A stretch of 64,000 nt of DNA, taken from positions 285,057 to 349,056 of the forward strand of contig NW_001799078.1 of NCBI RefSeq assembly GCF_000165425.1, written 5' to 3'. The notes under the pieces are model-generated. The model saw only the letters and a list, made by a program, of their open reading frames with translations. It was not told the DNA's origin and did no database searches. Made by a program: the position numbers and the translations under genes. Origin of the DNA: Paramecium tetraurelia. Lineage: Eukaryota; Ciliophora; Oligohymenophorea; Peniculida; Parameciidae. Of this stretch, positions 35,168 through 46,673 are shown in pieces (the stretch's first letter is position 1; each line of letters begins with the position of its first letter).

Positions 35168-36565
35168 TCAATTGCTGTTTTGACTGTCATTTTCACTTTG
35201 ACTGCCTGCATTTTATCTGTTCATTCTTTGATTGATCTTATAAATCTGTTCTGCATCCATTAATTAATAGTCGTTACTAGACTATTCTTCCTCCTCTTCT
35301 AGTTATTAATTAAATATAATTGTATCTTGACCTGGAAATCTTTCCTTGTTGAGTCTAATTCTTCCCTTTTTAGTCTTTATTCTTTATTTTCCCTCCCCTT
35401 CAATTTGAATCTTCTTTTTCTTTCTCTTGAATTTTTCAATCTGTTTCTACACTTTAGTTTCAGGCTTTTATTTTCTAACATACTTTCTCTTAGGCTAAGC
35501 AGGATCATAATTGAGTAATTTCTTACCACCTTCCAATTCCATAATATCCACAGTCAAGTCCTGAGGGAATGGCATTCTTCTAAGTCTTTGCTTCATTGTA
35601 CCAATTATAAAAGGCCTTGTTCTAGTCTGTATTACAATATTTATAAATGAAGCTCTCTTTGATTTCTTCAATATCCTTTTTTGTGAATTGAGTTTATGGT
35701 CCCATTCTACTCAATCTGACTGATGTTGTTAAAATCTCATCTTCTTCTGTATGTTCTGGACTGGATTCCTCTTCAAGAGCATCATTCCAAAACCGTATTT
35801 TAGTTGGTTTGATATATTTCCCCTTTCTGAAATCATCGGCATCAATTAGATCGGATGTATCATCAATCGCCTTCAATTCATTACATGAAATGAGCACAAT
35901 GGTATCCATGATGAAAATATTGAATAAAACTTTCTAAAATTTGGCAGGGGAGATCATTTTCTTGACTTCAGCCCACATTAATTCAGTCTACAGATGCGAG
36001 TTATCAACCAAATAGGTCATTACTTTGACTAATGACTTACAACTAACTATGATTTCTCTTGCAGATTGATCTTGAACACTCAATGGATCTCTGCTATTAA
36101 ATTCTATCACTCTCTTTTTTGTGGTCTCTCTCATAGTATCTATTTTCTATTAATTATATGATGCTATCTTTCCTATCTCTCTATTTAAATCTGAAATTAT
36201 CTAAGTAAAGTGGATAGAAAATCTTTAGGATAAATAAGTCTTATCTCTCTGTTGACCAATCAATTCGTATTAATCTCTGATTGCATCCCAATGACATTTG
36301 AATCTCACACAATGATGCCAATGTTGAACCATTTCCTCCGGTGTAAAGGGTTCCCTGTTTATTTTAGGATCAATTGCTCTCCATCTGGCTTAAACCATTG
36401 GTTTCTGAGGTACATTTATACCATACAAATTCTTCATTTATCTTGTGATTTCTGCCCACTTTGCTTCTCCTACTTTGGAGACCAACATTTCCAAGACTTG
36501 ATCAAACTAAAAAAATCAGTAGCAATTCTTACTCTTTCAGTGTAGACTTAAACATGTTTAGGCAT
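35168..36565 (-). CDS. Myb/SANT-like protein with basic coiled tail
   Basis: A single-frame gene of about 465 codons, ATG at 36565 (MPKHVQVYTERVRIATDFFQ) to TGA at 35168-35170. Near the N-terminus, KVGEAKWAEITRQ...QARWRAIDPKI followed by REPFTPEEMVQHWHH reads like a Myb/SANT helix trio: spaced Trp residues, a W..I......R.RW pattern, then a second F/W..EE helix. A helical middle (TQIISDLNREIGKIASYNQQ) and an acidic region (EEESSPEHTEEDE) follow. The C-terminal third is strongly basic (RKQKPETKVQKQIEKFKRKK) and then acidic-polar. The layout suggests a nuclear DNA- or chromatin-binding protein. No orthologue is recognised, and the Myb call rests on Trp spacing only. Confidence 0.6.
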
Positions 36566-36712
36566 TATTTTAAAATCAAATTAAATTTATAAGCACTGTA
36601 GGATTTGAATATCCAAACTAAATTATAAAATGATTTTAAAAAAGACTTTAAAATTTTTACTTATAAATATAACATAATATTAATATATATAAATATACAT
36701 ATACATATAGAA

Positions 36713-39041
36713 TCATTCCTAATTTATATTCTTAAATTTAATTTCGGTCGATGAAAACTTAACAATGTAAGCATTCCATTGTTGATTCTTTAAACTAAAT
36801 TACTGATTTAGAACCGATCGCATCTCAACGTTTTCCCTTTATAATACTTATATATTATCCTTCAAGATATGTAAAATTTCATTCATATGCTAGGCCTCCA
36901 ACTATTTTGTGTAGATAGTTATTCCTTAGAACAACTTAGTGTTTTCAGGGATCATAATGATAATTGCATTCAGCACTATCACAACCATTTGCATTTTGGC
37001 TGAGTATGCTTTCTGACCTTTAATGTGGATATTAAAAGGAATTAAGTTTTTATTATAAACTATCGGTCCAGAAGCCAGAAATTAATCAGTCAAACATGAA
37101 ATAGTCTGAGCTATAGTCTCGCTCTGCCTAAATTTCTATCCCACAAGTTCCAGGGAATCAAGTACATAATCCTCTATTTCCTTCCAACTATCATCAGTGA
37201 TAATGTACTAAAGTGGTTTCTATTTTTATTCGATCGGCTTATATTATTGAGTTGTGATAATTATGTATGATTTTGACATCTTTGGGTTTTGTAGAAAAAT
37301 CTTCAATTAGGATTCAATGTCAGCAATTAAATCATAAGACAATATTTAGAAATAATGATCTGTCAAATGAAGTTGGTGTTATCTCAATGTAAAGAAAATG
37401 CTTCTCATTTATTCTACATTAAGATCTTTGTTAAAGATTATTTCCTATATATCCTATTCTTAACACAGTTTGCTATTCCTTTTTGATTATTGATCATCTG
37501 GTTAAAGAGGAATACATAATAATTCATGCACTGGCAATTATCTTAGATCCTGGTTTCGGTAGGATAATAAAATTTCAATATTCTCCTGAAAATCTTAGTA
37601 ATTATTTGATGATTCTATTAAACTTTATGAAATGTACTCATAGGAGAATGGGAAACACACTTCAGAATTCAATTTATATTATTAATGATTATTTTAATGC
37701 ATAAGTCCTACAGTCACTACATTTTTTTTTTTTTTAAGTTGATCAATCAATTTTATAGAGTTATCCCAACTAAGTGATCTATTAAAATAACAAATTTAAT
37801 ATTTATTGGTTATTTATCCTGGTGATGTAATTTTATTCACAAAAAAGAATATCTATTATAATTATTGAAATAATCTCTCAAATCCAGATTGATTAAAGCC
37901 CAAAGGGATAAGAACAATAATAGTAGGATTGATACAAAACGATAATGGGTATCTATTGTTTTGTTTGTAAGTCGTTTTTTCTGAACCACTTAAAATACTG
38001 TTGAATATAATTGATGTCAGAGTTGAAAAGGTCAATTGAGGTTGATTCTATTCATGTAATATTCTATTGATATAATTCTTATAAAAATCTAAGTCTTGAT
38101 TATTAAGATTATATTCGTTCAAGAATGTAAATGGATTTGATTTATTTTTCCAATCCATTAACATTCTCTTCACATTTTCTAAGATTTCATAATGCTTATG
38201 CGGAATGAAATAGGAACCTAAATATTGTTTAGAATTCCAAAAGTATATGGTTGAGCCTTAATTCATATCATTAAAATCGAAGATGTATTAATTTCTGATT
38301 TCATCATAAATGAAAGGCAGAGAATTAAGACTAACATTTTGATAACATCGTATGAATACAAATTCCAGATCATATTTCTATAAAAAATTCTTGACTATAT
38401 GTGGAGATAACAATTTATCTTGACCATAATGCTCGACTAAACCAAGCCATTAAATGGACTTATAGCAGCACATTCCAATTAAACTTCTATTAGATAAATC
38501 TTTCTTGAAATTCTTGAGAGCATCATTACTAAACTTTTTCAAGATCCCAAAGAAGGAGAAAACAACCAAAAAGTATCTTTCACTTTTAGGAGGGTTCCAT
38601 CTATTGACATGTTCTTCATTTTCTAAAATTACTGTATATCCATGATATGTAATAGCAAATTATTCCATAAATTCGAGATAACTAACTGAAACAGTAGAAG
38701 ATGAATGCATGAATGAGTACATAGTAATGTCTTGATTCTAGGAGAAGATTTGACTTATTTCTTAATTTTATAAGTCTTTTGGATAAATTACTTTTGCATT
38801 AGGCACATTAATAGTGGCTGAATATTGATTAATTTGATACCTATTTCTGTTTCAATTACCTCTGACGAAATTTATATAAAAGTCTTTTCTTGATCCTGAT
38901 AAGAGCAATTGAAAAACATAATCTAATTAGAAATAGCAGACGGGTATTCATTAATTTTAATGTCTGTTCTTAAGTATAATTACTCTAATCTATCATTTAG
39001 ATTAATAAATACTATTCATAAGCACTCAATTATTAATGCAT
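36713..39041 (-). CDS. Unrecognised protein, about 760 residues
   Basis: Minus-strand frame beginning MHQQLSAYE at 39041, continuing across a 23-nt intron (GTATTTATTA...GATAG) and a second one (GTATCAAATT...TTCAG near 38837), and then open to TGA at 36713-36715. It is globular, with mixed charged and hydrophobic sequence: SVSYLEFMEQFAITYHGYTV, GFNQSGFERLFQQ, ICYFNRSLSWDNSIKLIDQL, then a C-terminal half ending YTKQLEAQHMNEILHILKDN and a short coiled coil. A lysine run encoded by 14 consecutive A on the minus strand (about 37721-37734) lies in frame at KKKKNVVTVG, which argues that the A run is real. No signal peptide or membrane span is obvious. I cannot assign a family. Confidence 0.6.
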
Positions 39042-39194
39042 CTATTTAATTTTTAATAAATTTATTTTAAATAATATTTCTTGAATAAAATAAATAATTT
39101 TTCAATGAATAGTTCTCATTGGAAATTATTTGAACTTTAAAAAATGAATGAGATGAAAGTTAAAGAACATTAACTATTTATTTTTTAATACTAC

Positions 39195-41179
39195 TCAAGC
39201 ATCTTCTTCTTTAGCAGCAAAAACAGGATATTTGGCTAAAACATCAGTCCAAAGAATAAGTCCAGCACTCAATTCAAGAATAAGTCTAGGTACTTCAACA
39301 CTAGGAACTCTGACTTATTTAGTAGTTTCAATTTCTCTTAATGTTACAGATTAGGCAGCGAGGGTTTCTTTGTCTACCGTAATAGCAAATGGTATTCCGA
39401 TCTCGTCTGTTCTTGCATATTTCTTTCCTAATGCAACTCCAGCATTATCAGTTTTACAAGAGATTCCCAATTTCTTAAGAGATGAAGCTAAAAGATATAA
39501 ATAATAAGTAATTACTTAATTCTTAAATGACAACATCGAATTCTTCACTTTGGACAACAGAAAGGATTGAACATTTGACTGGAGCAACTCTTGGTGAGAA
39601 TTTGAAAAAGGTCTTTTGAGGATCATCTCTCTAATTGAATGAATGCTCAATGATAGCTTATAATATTCTTCCAATTCCAAATGCTGGTTCAATTACATGA
39701 GGAATAAACTTCTCTTCCATAACATTCATGGTCTTCTATTCAAATTTAACCAACTATCTGTTGAGAGTTAAGTCTTTTCCATCAATATTGAAGACTTTGT
39801 CTTCATGATTTTAGAAATAATCAGATAATTCCTATTTTTCATCATCAGGCAATGCTTCAACATATTTAATCAAAGCCATTCCATCCTTCTTCAATTCTTT
39901 TCCAATTTTCTATTTATCCAATATGACTTATAAGACTTGTCTTGGTTATGGAACTTTGAATTTACGAGCTGCTTATAACTTTTATCCTGTGGCTGCTGAA
40001 TGTGCATTGAGATCATAAGCAGATCTATCAGCTAATCCAACACATTCAACCCATCCACTAGACATTTCAATTTCTGCATCCCAACAATCAGATGAATAAT
40101 GAGCCATTTCATCAGCTTGATGTTATCTAAATCTTATGTTAACTGGATTGATTCCAATTTCAACTAAATAAAGATAAGTTCTGCAAATGAAATAAGCAAG
40201 TGTTTCATTATTGATAATTCCTTCTTTGACAGCATCTCCCATCTTAAAAGGTTGATGTTATTTTGCTTCAGCTTATAATTATCTGGATAACAAAGGTATT
40301 TCTAAATTGATGTATTTATTAAATTTCTTAAATGTGGATTTCTCAGTAGGATCAACAAAGTATTCAATCTCAGCCATCTAAAATTCTCTACATCTCAAGA
40401 GTCCTCCTCTTGGTGCTATCTCATTTCTGAATCCCAATCCAATTTGAGCTGCTCCAAATGGCACTCTTCCTCCATTCTATTCCAACAATCTAGCAAAATT
40501 AAGAAACATTCCTTAAGCAGTTTCAGGTCTCAAATAGGCAGGAAGCTTTGTTGATGGTCCAACTATAGTAGGCAACATTAAATTGAATGGAGTTGGATCT
40601 GTTAACTAAAATCATCTCACATCTTATTTACATCATTTCCGGTTTCAAGTGCCTTTATCTATAATTCAGCAATGACCTCTTTCATCTTATCTTCCTTAAA
40701 TGTATCCACATCCTTTATTACAGCCAAATATCTGGCTTTGACATCAGCAGCCAACTTATCTCCTTCTTTGGCAATTCTATTTTCCAAGGTCTAATCGATT
40801 TATTCAAGTATGAATACCTCAGTTACTATTTTATCAGCTCTGTATCCTGTTCCTGTCTTACTATCACAAACCAAAAGATCTGTAAATCTATCCACGTGTC
40901 CAGATGCCTTCAATACTGGTTCTGGAGTTAGGATGGTTGCAGCTATTTCAAATAAGTCTTCCTCTATAATAAAGTGCTCTCTCCAATATTGCTCAATATT
41001 TGTTTTAATTGCACATCCTACAGGTCCATAATCATATAATCCTGCCACTCCTCCATAAAGTGAAAATGCAGGTTAATAAATAAATCTTCTTTTTATTACT
41101 TATTCTAAGGCTTCTCTTCTTTTTAATAACACCTATTGATAGCTTCTTATATTACTTCTTTATTGAGTTGTTGCAGCAT
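39195..41179 (-). CDS. Glycyl-tRNA synthetase
   Basis: Class II aminoacyl-tRNA synthetase that charges tRNA-Gly. Start taken at 41179 (MLQQLNKE, 23-nt intron GTAATATAAG...CAATAG, then [18 protein letters not shown]). An in-frame upstream ATG at about 41221 would add a short basic extension that could be mitochondrial. The catalytic core shows [37 protein letters not shown], motif 2 [17 protein letters not shown] and motif 3 [10 protein letters not shown]. The anticodon-binding domain includes [20 protein letters not shown], and the protein ends [12 protein letters not shown] with TGA at 39195-39197. About 640 residues, as expected for the eukaryotic alpha2 enzyme. Introns occur near 39490 and 40610 among others. 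Very confident. Confidence 0.93.
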
Positions 41180-41984
41180 AAAAGAAAAATAAAATTCTTT
41201 TTTAAATTATTTTAAAATCATAATTTTTATTTGAGACCATTTAATGCATAGTTTGGTCAGAAATCGATAAAAAAGAATTACTATAAGTTTGCAAATTTTA
41301 AAATTCTTACATCAAATAATCATAAAAAGTAATTAGAGTGGAATCAATTTCATTAAAAATGGTATTGTGGCTTTGGTTGATTGTAAATCTCTTCTCAAAA
41401 TATTATAAAATTGTAAGAGTATTTTTAATTATTACAGGCGAATTTAAATTAAGTTTATTACTATTATATATCATTAACATATTCTTCATTAGATCCTATA
41501 TTTTTCAATTGAATTGATATATAGAGTATAAAATTTAGAGATATATTTTATTTTATATTAAAGGATATTAAAACTCACTTTACAGATGAAAATATCTCTT
41601 AAGGGTATGGTTATTATTTTGTTCTAATTGAAAAATAATTTGATCCTATAATAAAACATAAATTCTTTATTGGTGGTTAGATAAAATCATTAATTTATTA
41701 AAAATATAGGATAAATGTCTCATTTATCTAATAATTTCGAATTATTTAGGATATGCTCGTATAGTTAATTTTTATAGCAAAATATATTTTGGACATATAT
41801 AATTTAGCTTTTGTAATAAATAAAAATCATAATCAACAATTTTGAATGATGGAGAGGTTATATCTTGATTGATTAGCATTTATTCAAGGAGATGAGGAAT
41901 TTCAATATGAATTGTAAGATTTATTCTTTGAGTATGGGTGATGAAAACTAAAAAGTCTGATTTTTTATTTTATTTATTATTATA
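41180..41984 (+). other. Intergenic region with possible small gene fragments
   Basis: About 800 bases. A plus-strand ATG near 41359 (MVLWLWLIVNLFSKYY, then a GTAAGAGTAT...TTACAG intron-like join) and an open stretch near 41566-41845 (THFTDENISQGYGYYFVLIE, KHKFFIGGQIKSLIYQ, ending NKNHNQQF and TGA) look weakly coding. A further peptide LAFIQGDEEFQYELQDLFFE ends with TGA near 41940. I could not join these into one frame with good introns, so they may be one small gene, two, or remnants. No RNA gene is visible. Confidence 0.3.
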
Positions 41985-42251
41985 ATGAATTCAGAGGCTA
42001 TTAATTTGAGAACAGCAGCCAAGAAAACCAATGATGAGATTATTTAGGAAATAATTGATTCTGGAAATAAGAATGAGTTTGATTTTATACGGTAAGTATG
42101 GGAACCAAATGAAACATCTACTTCTGCATCAATAGAAACATCATTGAGTGTTGGGTATGGTAAAAAGATAAGAATTGGAACCTACATCAATAAATTCCTT
42201 GATAGTTAATTGCAACCATAAGTCTATTACAAACTGAAAGAATTGCATTGA
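41985..42251 (+). CDS. Small hypothetical protein (88 residues)
   Basis: A single-exon frame from ATG 41985 to TGA 42249. It begins MNSEAINLRTAAKKTNDEII and continues QEIIDSGNKNEF...RQVWEPNETSTSA, then a C-terminal KIRIGTYINKFLDSQLQPQ with VYYKLKELH. It is hydrophilic, without signal peptide or membrane span. No family is recognised. It lies 73 bases upstream of the c-type cysteine-rich gene and on the same strand. Confidence 0.5.
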
Positions 42252-42324
42252 TGGCAAGTCAACAGATATCCTCATCCAGGATTCATAATTTAATTAATTA
42301 TATTTATTATTAAAATATCATAAT

Positions 42325-42621
42325 ATGAACAAATATTTAATACTTGCAGTGGCCTCCTTATTTATACTACTGATAGCATATTAAACGACTTCAGAAACTA
42401 ACCTAAAATAAAAGCAAATCCACAATTTCAAAAATAATCATCAAAGAGAAATTGGATATTAAAGTGATAATGAGGAATGTAGAAATAAATGTCAATAAGC
42501 AAATGGAATGAATTGTGGAAAGAATTGGTAGAATTGTTGTGTTCCTGATTAATGTGATATCGGTTGGATAACTGAAATATGCGATAAGAGAATTAGAGTT
42601 ATTGGATGCACAGATGAATGA
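42325..42621 (+). CDS. Small secreted cysteine-rich protein A
   Basis: 98 codons, ATG 42325 to TGA 42619, no intron. The N-terminus MNKYLILAVASLFILLIAYQ is a clear signal peptide. After a polar spacer the mature part has eight cysteines: ECRNKCQQANGMNCGKNWQN, CCVPDQCDIGW, ICDKRI, IGCTDE. A close relative lies opposite on the minus strand at 43064-43412 with the same cysteine order, which shows that the spacing is conserved. Probably secreted or stored in secretory granules and disulphide-rich. I see no basis for calling it a toxin or enzyme. It is about 100 residues, like its partner. Confidence 0.7.
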
Positions 42622-43063
42622 TGCTTATATACATTGAGTAAACATATATTCATATTAAATTTAATTACTCAATGCTTGGTAATTTAAATGCTTATGTTTT
42701 GTCATATTAAAATATTATGCTAATCACTAAATTTATTTGATTATTAAATTAAATCATAGTTTGGTCTTCATATTTATCTACAATTAAAGATATCAAATGT
42801 TGGTTTAAGTTAATATGTGTTGTTAGTTAACAAATATAATTAAGACGATCATTAATCGTACTTTTCTGTTTACAATTGTCATATGGATATACAATTAATT
42901 CCTTAAAGCTAATTTTACATATTTAACAACTATTAAATATGTAAAAATTCTCAGAAAATAATCATTAATACTGTGTTTCTAGAACCATTAAGATAAGCGG
43001 ATTTAATTAATTATAATCTACTGTATTAGATGAATAGATCAACTTTTAAATGTTAAATGTATA
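42622..43063. other. Spacer between two convergent cysteine-rich genes
   Basis: About 440 AT-rich bases lying between the 3' ends of two related genes pointing at each other. No further gene is apparent. I did not find an obvious inverted repeat by eye, though the paralogous genes themselves form a diverged inverted duplication around it. Confidence 0.45.
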
Positions 43064-43412
43064 TCATTTTGGAGTTGTGCATCCTTGAACTGTAACTCTT
43101 TGATCACAAATCAAAGATGTGGAGAAGAAATTCTCTTCTTTTCTGCACTTACTTCCAACACAGCAGTTTTGTTAGTAATTTCCACAACTCATTCCTCCTG
43201 CATTTTTACATTTAGTTTAGCAATCTGTATCTGATGACCAATATCCATCCATTCATGATTCTTTGATGATGAAAAAGAATGACTTTTCTTCATTTTCAAT
43301 TCTCCATCTACATCTATTTATTATCAATACCTTGGGTTGAGAAGGAAAACATCAATGTGGCCATACAAACTACACAAGCCATCAATAAGAGAAGGGTAAT
43401 CTTTTTGTTCAT
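43064..43412 (-). CDS. Small secreted cysteine-rich protein B (paralogue of A; frame break)
   Basis: Minus-strand ATG at 43412 gives MNKKITLLLLMACVVCMATL, a signal peptide like that of protein A, followed after an 18-nt intron (GTATTGATAATAAATAG type) by a polar spacer. The cysteine core reads DCQTKCKNAGGMSCGNYQQN, CCVGSKCRKEE, LICDQRV, VQGCTTPK before TGA at 43064-43066. It matches protein A cysteine for cysteine. Between the spacer and the core, near 43255, the frame changes by one base with no acceptable intron, so the gene is either miscalled by one base or disrupted. The partner gene being intact favours a sequence error or recent loss. Confidence 0.6.
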
Positions 43413-43473
43413 TATATTAATAAAGATTTTTAAATTGTATTCAATCAATTTTTATTCTTCTAATTAGTTAGTA

Positions 43474-43815
43474 TCATATATCAAATATTTCCATCACACT
43501 TTTCTACGACCACCCTTTGATATCCATAGATTGGTTTAAAGGAATTGTTGTTCTATTTTCTAATGTCAAATTATTGATTTTGTGTAAGGAAATAGTGCGC
43601 ATTTGTACCTTCCTCTATCTACATTTAGGTTACAGTCGTCTGACAATCAGGGTTGACTGAAAAGTTATTTGTTGTAATTTTGGCATTTTAGGCTCTGGTG
43701 ATTACGTCGTCTTTAATCTACCACAATGGAAACTGTGAAGTGTCATTGTCTTCATTTTTGGTAATTCAAAATCATAGTTTTTAAGAAGGGCAAACTTTGA
43801 ATGTTGAGGATTCAT
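43474..43815 (-). CDS. Small hypothetical protein (113 residues)
   Basis: Minus-strand single exon from ATG 43815 (MNPQHSKFALLKNYDFELPK) to TGA 43474-43476, ending QSMDIKGWSQKSVMEIFDI. It is basic, with many Thr and Gln, and has no signal peptide. Another frame over the same bases is also open but lacks an ATG, so this one was chosen. No family is recognised. It is about 60 bases upstream of cysteine-rich gene B on the same strand. Confidence 0.45.
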
Positions 43816-44336
43816 CGAATAAAGAAACTCCAAATTCTAGTATTAATAATAATAAAAAAATCATTCACAATCTCAACAAATATTTCGTTGATATTTTCAT
43901 AGAATCATTATTCTGTAGATTAAATATTTATGGCTTTTCGCCGTTAATTCATTATAAATATCAAACAATTAAAAGGAACTCTCCCTAATTAAAATAATAC
44001 TATAATTATAATCATTTGTTGAAACTCTCCCCTCCCCTTATTTCTCTTTATCTTTTTATAAAATGTATGCTATTGTGCGTTTTTAGAATTATTCAATCCT
44101 TTTTCTCAAATTATACTCTTTAATATGTGACTTAGAAGATTGACTTTCTTAATTATTCTGTTAATAGTTCAATTGCTATTCTACTTTTAAACAATATGTA
44201 AATAAAGTGTTTCTGTCATACTTCGAAGGTTTTAAAGTTTGTATGAACCCTATTATATAAGAAATTCTGCAATTTTTTTGATAAGCAAATTGTCTTGCAA
44301 AACCTAATAATCATTAATTTATATTAATCATATATA
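43816..44336. other. Intergenic region between divergent genes
   Basis: About 520 AT-rich bases separating the minus-strand small gene at 43815 and the plus-strand coiled-coil gene at 44337. It should hold both promoters. A short C-rich stretch (CTCCCCTCCCC near 44028) stands out but I assign no role to it. No RNA gene is seen. Confidence 0.4.
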
Positions 44337-45855
44337 ATGTTAAGATATTAATCTGAGGAAAGCGAAGCTAAATTTAAGTCTCTTTAATTACCATCAATTA
44401 AGTCAAGTCATACAGTGATTGGAGCATCTGAACTGGAATAAATTAAATCTCATATTGGTATTGGTGAACAAAAATCGAAGAAAGTATAACTTAATTATGT
44501 TAAGTTAGACTCTTGACAACAATCAAAGAGTTTGGGCCTAGAGGATTGAGAAATAGAGGTCATAGAAGGAGAAGGAGAAGTTCGATAAATTTTAGATTGA
44601 GGAGGAAGAGAGAAGGAAGATGGATAAGGTTGAAACTGAGTATCAGGAGAAATTAAAGTAGGATTAAGTTGTTGATGCAAATAACAAGATATTTAGTCAA
44701 AGGGGAGAGTAATTCAAAAAACGATTTTTAGTGTACGCAATATGAAGTCAAAAATGCTAATGAGTGAGAATGAGAAAATTAATGATGCTCTTGTTCGGTT
44801 TAATAAGGAAAGGCAAGAAATGCAAATGACCCTTGAAGTTGAAAGGTTAAGGGATCTTGAAGGGAAAAGACAAATGGACGAGCAAGCAGAGTTGGAGAAG
44901 AATCAATAAAAAGATCAATTAAAGAGAGAGACCTATGCTGTCTTAGCAAAATAACACAATGAGATGAAAGAGAAGTATTACAAAGAATATACAAAATTAC
45001 AATAGGAAGGATAATTGATAAAAAGATAAGCAGAGGAGGAAGAATAAGAAAAAGAGTATCTATGAATATATTGTTAGAAAGAAGAAGGAGGAGGAGAAGG
45101 TGAAGAAGTAAAAGCTATTATCAGAAAGATAAAAATTTATGGATGTCAAATAATCTATACAGGATGAGGAATAGAAATAATTGGACAAGGAGGCAAAGGA
45201 TAGAGATCATTTTGATAATAAAAAGGAAAGAGTTTTAGAGATGAGAAAACAAAGAGTAAATCTAATCTAATTTATTAGGAAGCTTAAAAATTGGATCGTT
45301 AAATGCAACTTAAATAAAGGATTTATGATATGAGAGTAGTGCAATTGAAAGAACAAGAAGATAATTATATGCAAAGAGTGTAGAAGCATGCAGAAGAGTT
45401 ACAAAGACATGAGGAAGAAGTAGCTAGACAAAAGGAGTTGGAGAAGATTCAAATGATAAAAGAAGGAGAAACTTTTAGATAAAGATAGTTGAAATTGAGG
45501 GAAACTGTCAGAGAGAAGGAAGAGGTGGATGTGAAAAAAGAGTAGGTGATAAAAATAAATGCTTTGTAATAATTGGCTGAAATTGAAGAATAATAAAAAG
45601 AAATTTTGAGAAAACGCAATAAAGAATTATTGGATTATTAAAAAATATAAATAGTATTGTTGTTATTAAATTAAGGAACAAAAAAAATAAGTTAGGAGGG
45701 AATAATATATGAATGAACTTAAATAATCTAAATAAATAGAATTGAGGGCTTAATAAGATAGAGATACGTTTATGAATTGGGCAAAATAGCAGGTGGAAGA
45801 AACTAGAGAACAAGGTTTAAATTTATATCCTTTAATGAAGACATTAAAATTATGA
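44337..45855 (+). CDS. Coiled-coil protein, probable axonemal (CFAP45/CFAP210-like)
   Basis: About 480 residues. The N-terminus MLRYQSEESEAKFKSLQLPS ... TVIGASELEQIKSHIGI is followed by an almost continuous charged coiled coil: IEKQRSQKEKEKFDKFQIEE, NKIFSQRGDVRNMKSKMLMS, ERQEMQMTLEVERLRDLE, QLRAQQDRDTFMNWAKQQ. It ends EQGLNLYPLMKTLKL and TGA at 45853. At least one 23-nt intron (GTAATTCAAA...TTTAG near 44710) restores the frame. The highly charged rod, the short globular ends and the 'LYPL'-type tail resemble microtubule inner proteins of cilia such as CFAP45 or CFAP210. The exact orthologue is not settled. Exon joins near 44490-44520 and 45060 are provisional. Confidence 0.55.
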
Positions 45856-45927
45856 TTTAATTAAAGTTAACAAAATAAAAATGGGTTCAGCTTTATTCAC
45901 TTTCTTTTCTGCTTGTATTGTTTGACA

Positions 45928-46599
45928 TCAATAACTATTCGAACCTGTCTGATTATTTACAAATTGATACGAAGATCTACAATCGACTAAATGTTAATGA
46001 GATTCATACTTTCTACAACTATTAATGATTAGTTCATCCCTTCTGAAGTTCAATTTCCTCCCAAAAATTTTATAAAGATGGTGAAATCTTTGTAAATCAA
46101 ATCTCTAAGTTTGATCCAATTTAACTATCAATTAACATCAATTCATACTTGGATTCAAAGGAACCATCAACTTCAATTCTTTGTATTACTTCTCTATAAA
46201 CTCTCTTTGCTCTACTACATCAATACATTAAGAATGTAAAAATTGACATTTTTGACCAAAGTAACAAGAACCACTAAAGTATCTTCTGCAAGGTTTAGTC
46301 TTCTTCAAGACTTAGTCTTAGAAAGTTGATTAATAATAAGAAGGACAGTGAGCAAAAAAACACTAAATATAAATTTTAAACAATATTACTTGTTCTCCAT
46401 ATTTACAAATACCCATAATTTGATAATTTCGACATAGCTCCTTCTTTTTTTTCCTTGGTTCTTCTTCCAAAAATTGTTTTTTATTCTTAATTTTCTTTTC
46501 TACCACTTCAAAAGACTCTTCCGATTTTGCATCGCTTTAATTGTCAATTGAATGTTCAGTACTGTGTGACTAATGATCAATCATTGGTATTTGATACAT
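45928..46599 (-). CDS. Tandem CCCH zinc-finger protein
   Basis: Minus-strand ATG at 46599 (MYQIPMIDHQSHSTEHSI). After an acidic and then lysine-rich region come two CCCH fingers: CRNYQIMGICKYGEQCFFAH (C-x8-C-x5-C-x3-H; interrupted by a 27-nt intron GTAATATTGT...TTTAG) and CRRYFSGSCYFGQKCQFLH (C-x7-C-x5-C-x3-H). Such tandem fingers bind AU-rich RNA and control mRNA stability (tristetraprolin type). A 24-nt GTA...TAG intron near 46126 that contains an in-frame TGA extends the C-terminus (IKLDQTQRFDLQRFHHLYKI ... NNQTGSNSY) to the stop at 45928-45930. If that intron is retained, the chain stops at 46138. About 205 residues. Convergent with the coiled-coil gene (72 bases). Confidence 0.8.
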
Positions 46600-46673
46600 G
46601 TCCTTTAAATATTAATAATTTATAATTTCTTTAGAAAAAAGGAGCAAAATTTATTAATTATCGTTAAAATTGA

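Noticed and set aside
36252-36545. 97-codon plus-strand ORF rich in Cys and Phe
   Set aside because: Antisense shadow of the Myb/SANT-like exon, which is continuous with an ATG and a coherent composition.
37721-37734. Run of 14 T as a possible terminator, assembly gap or mobile-element tail
   Set aside because: On the minus strand it lies in frame as a lysine run within a continuous coding sequence.
45508-45813. 101-codon minus-strand ORF rich in Phe/Leu (membrane-like)
   Set aside because: It is the complement of an A-rich, charged coiled-coil reading frame, which typically creates Phe/Leu-rich shadows.
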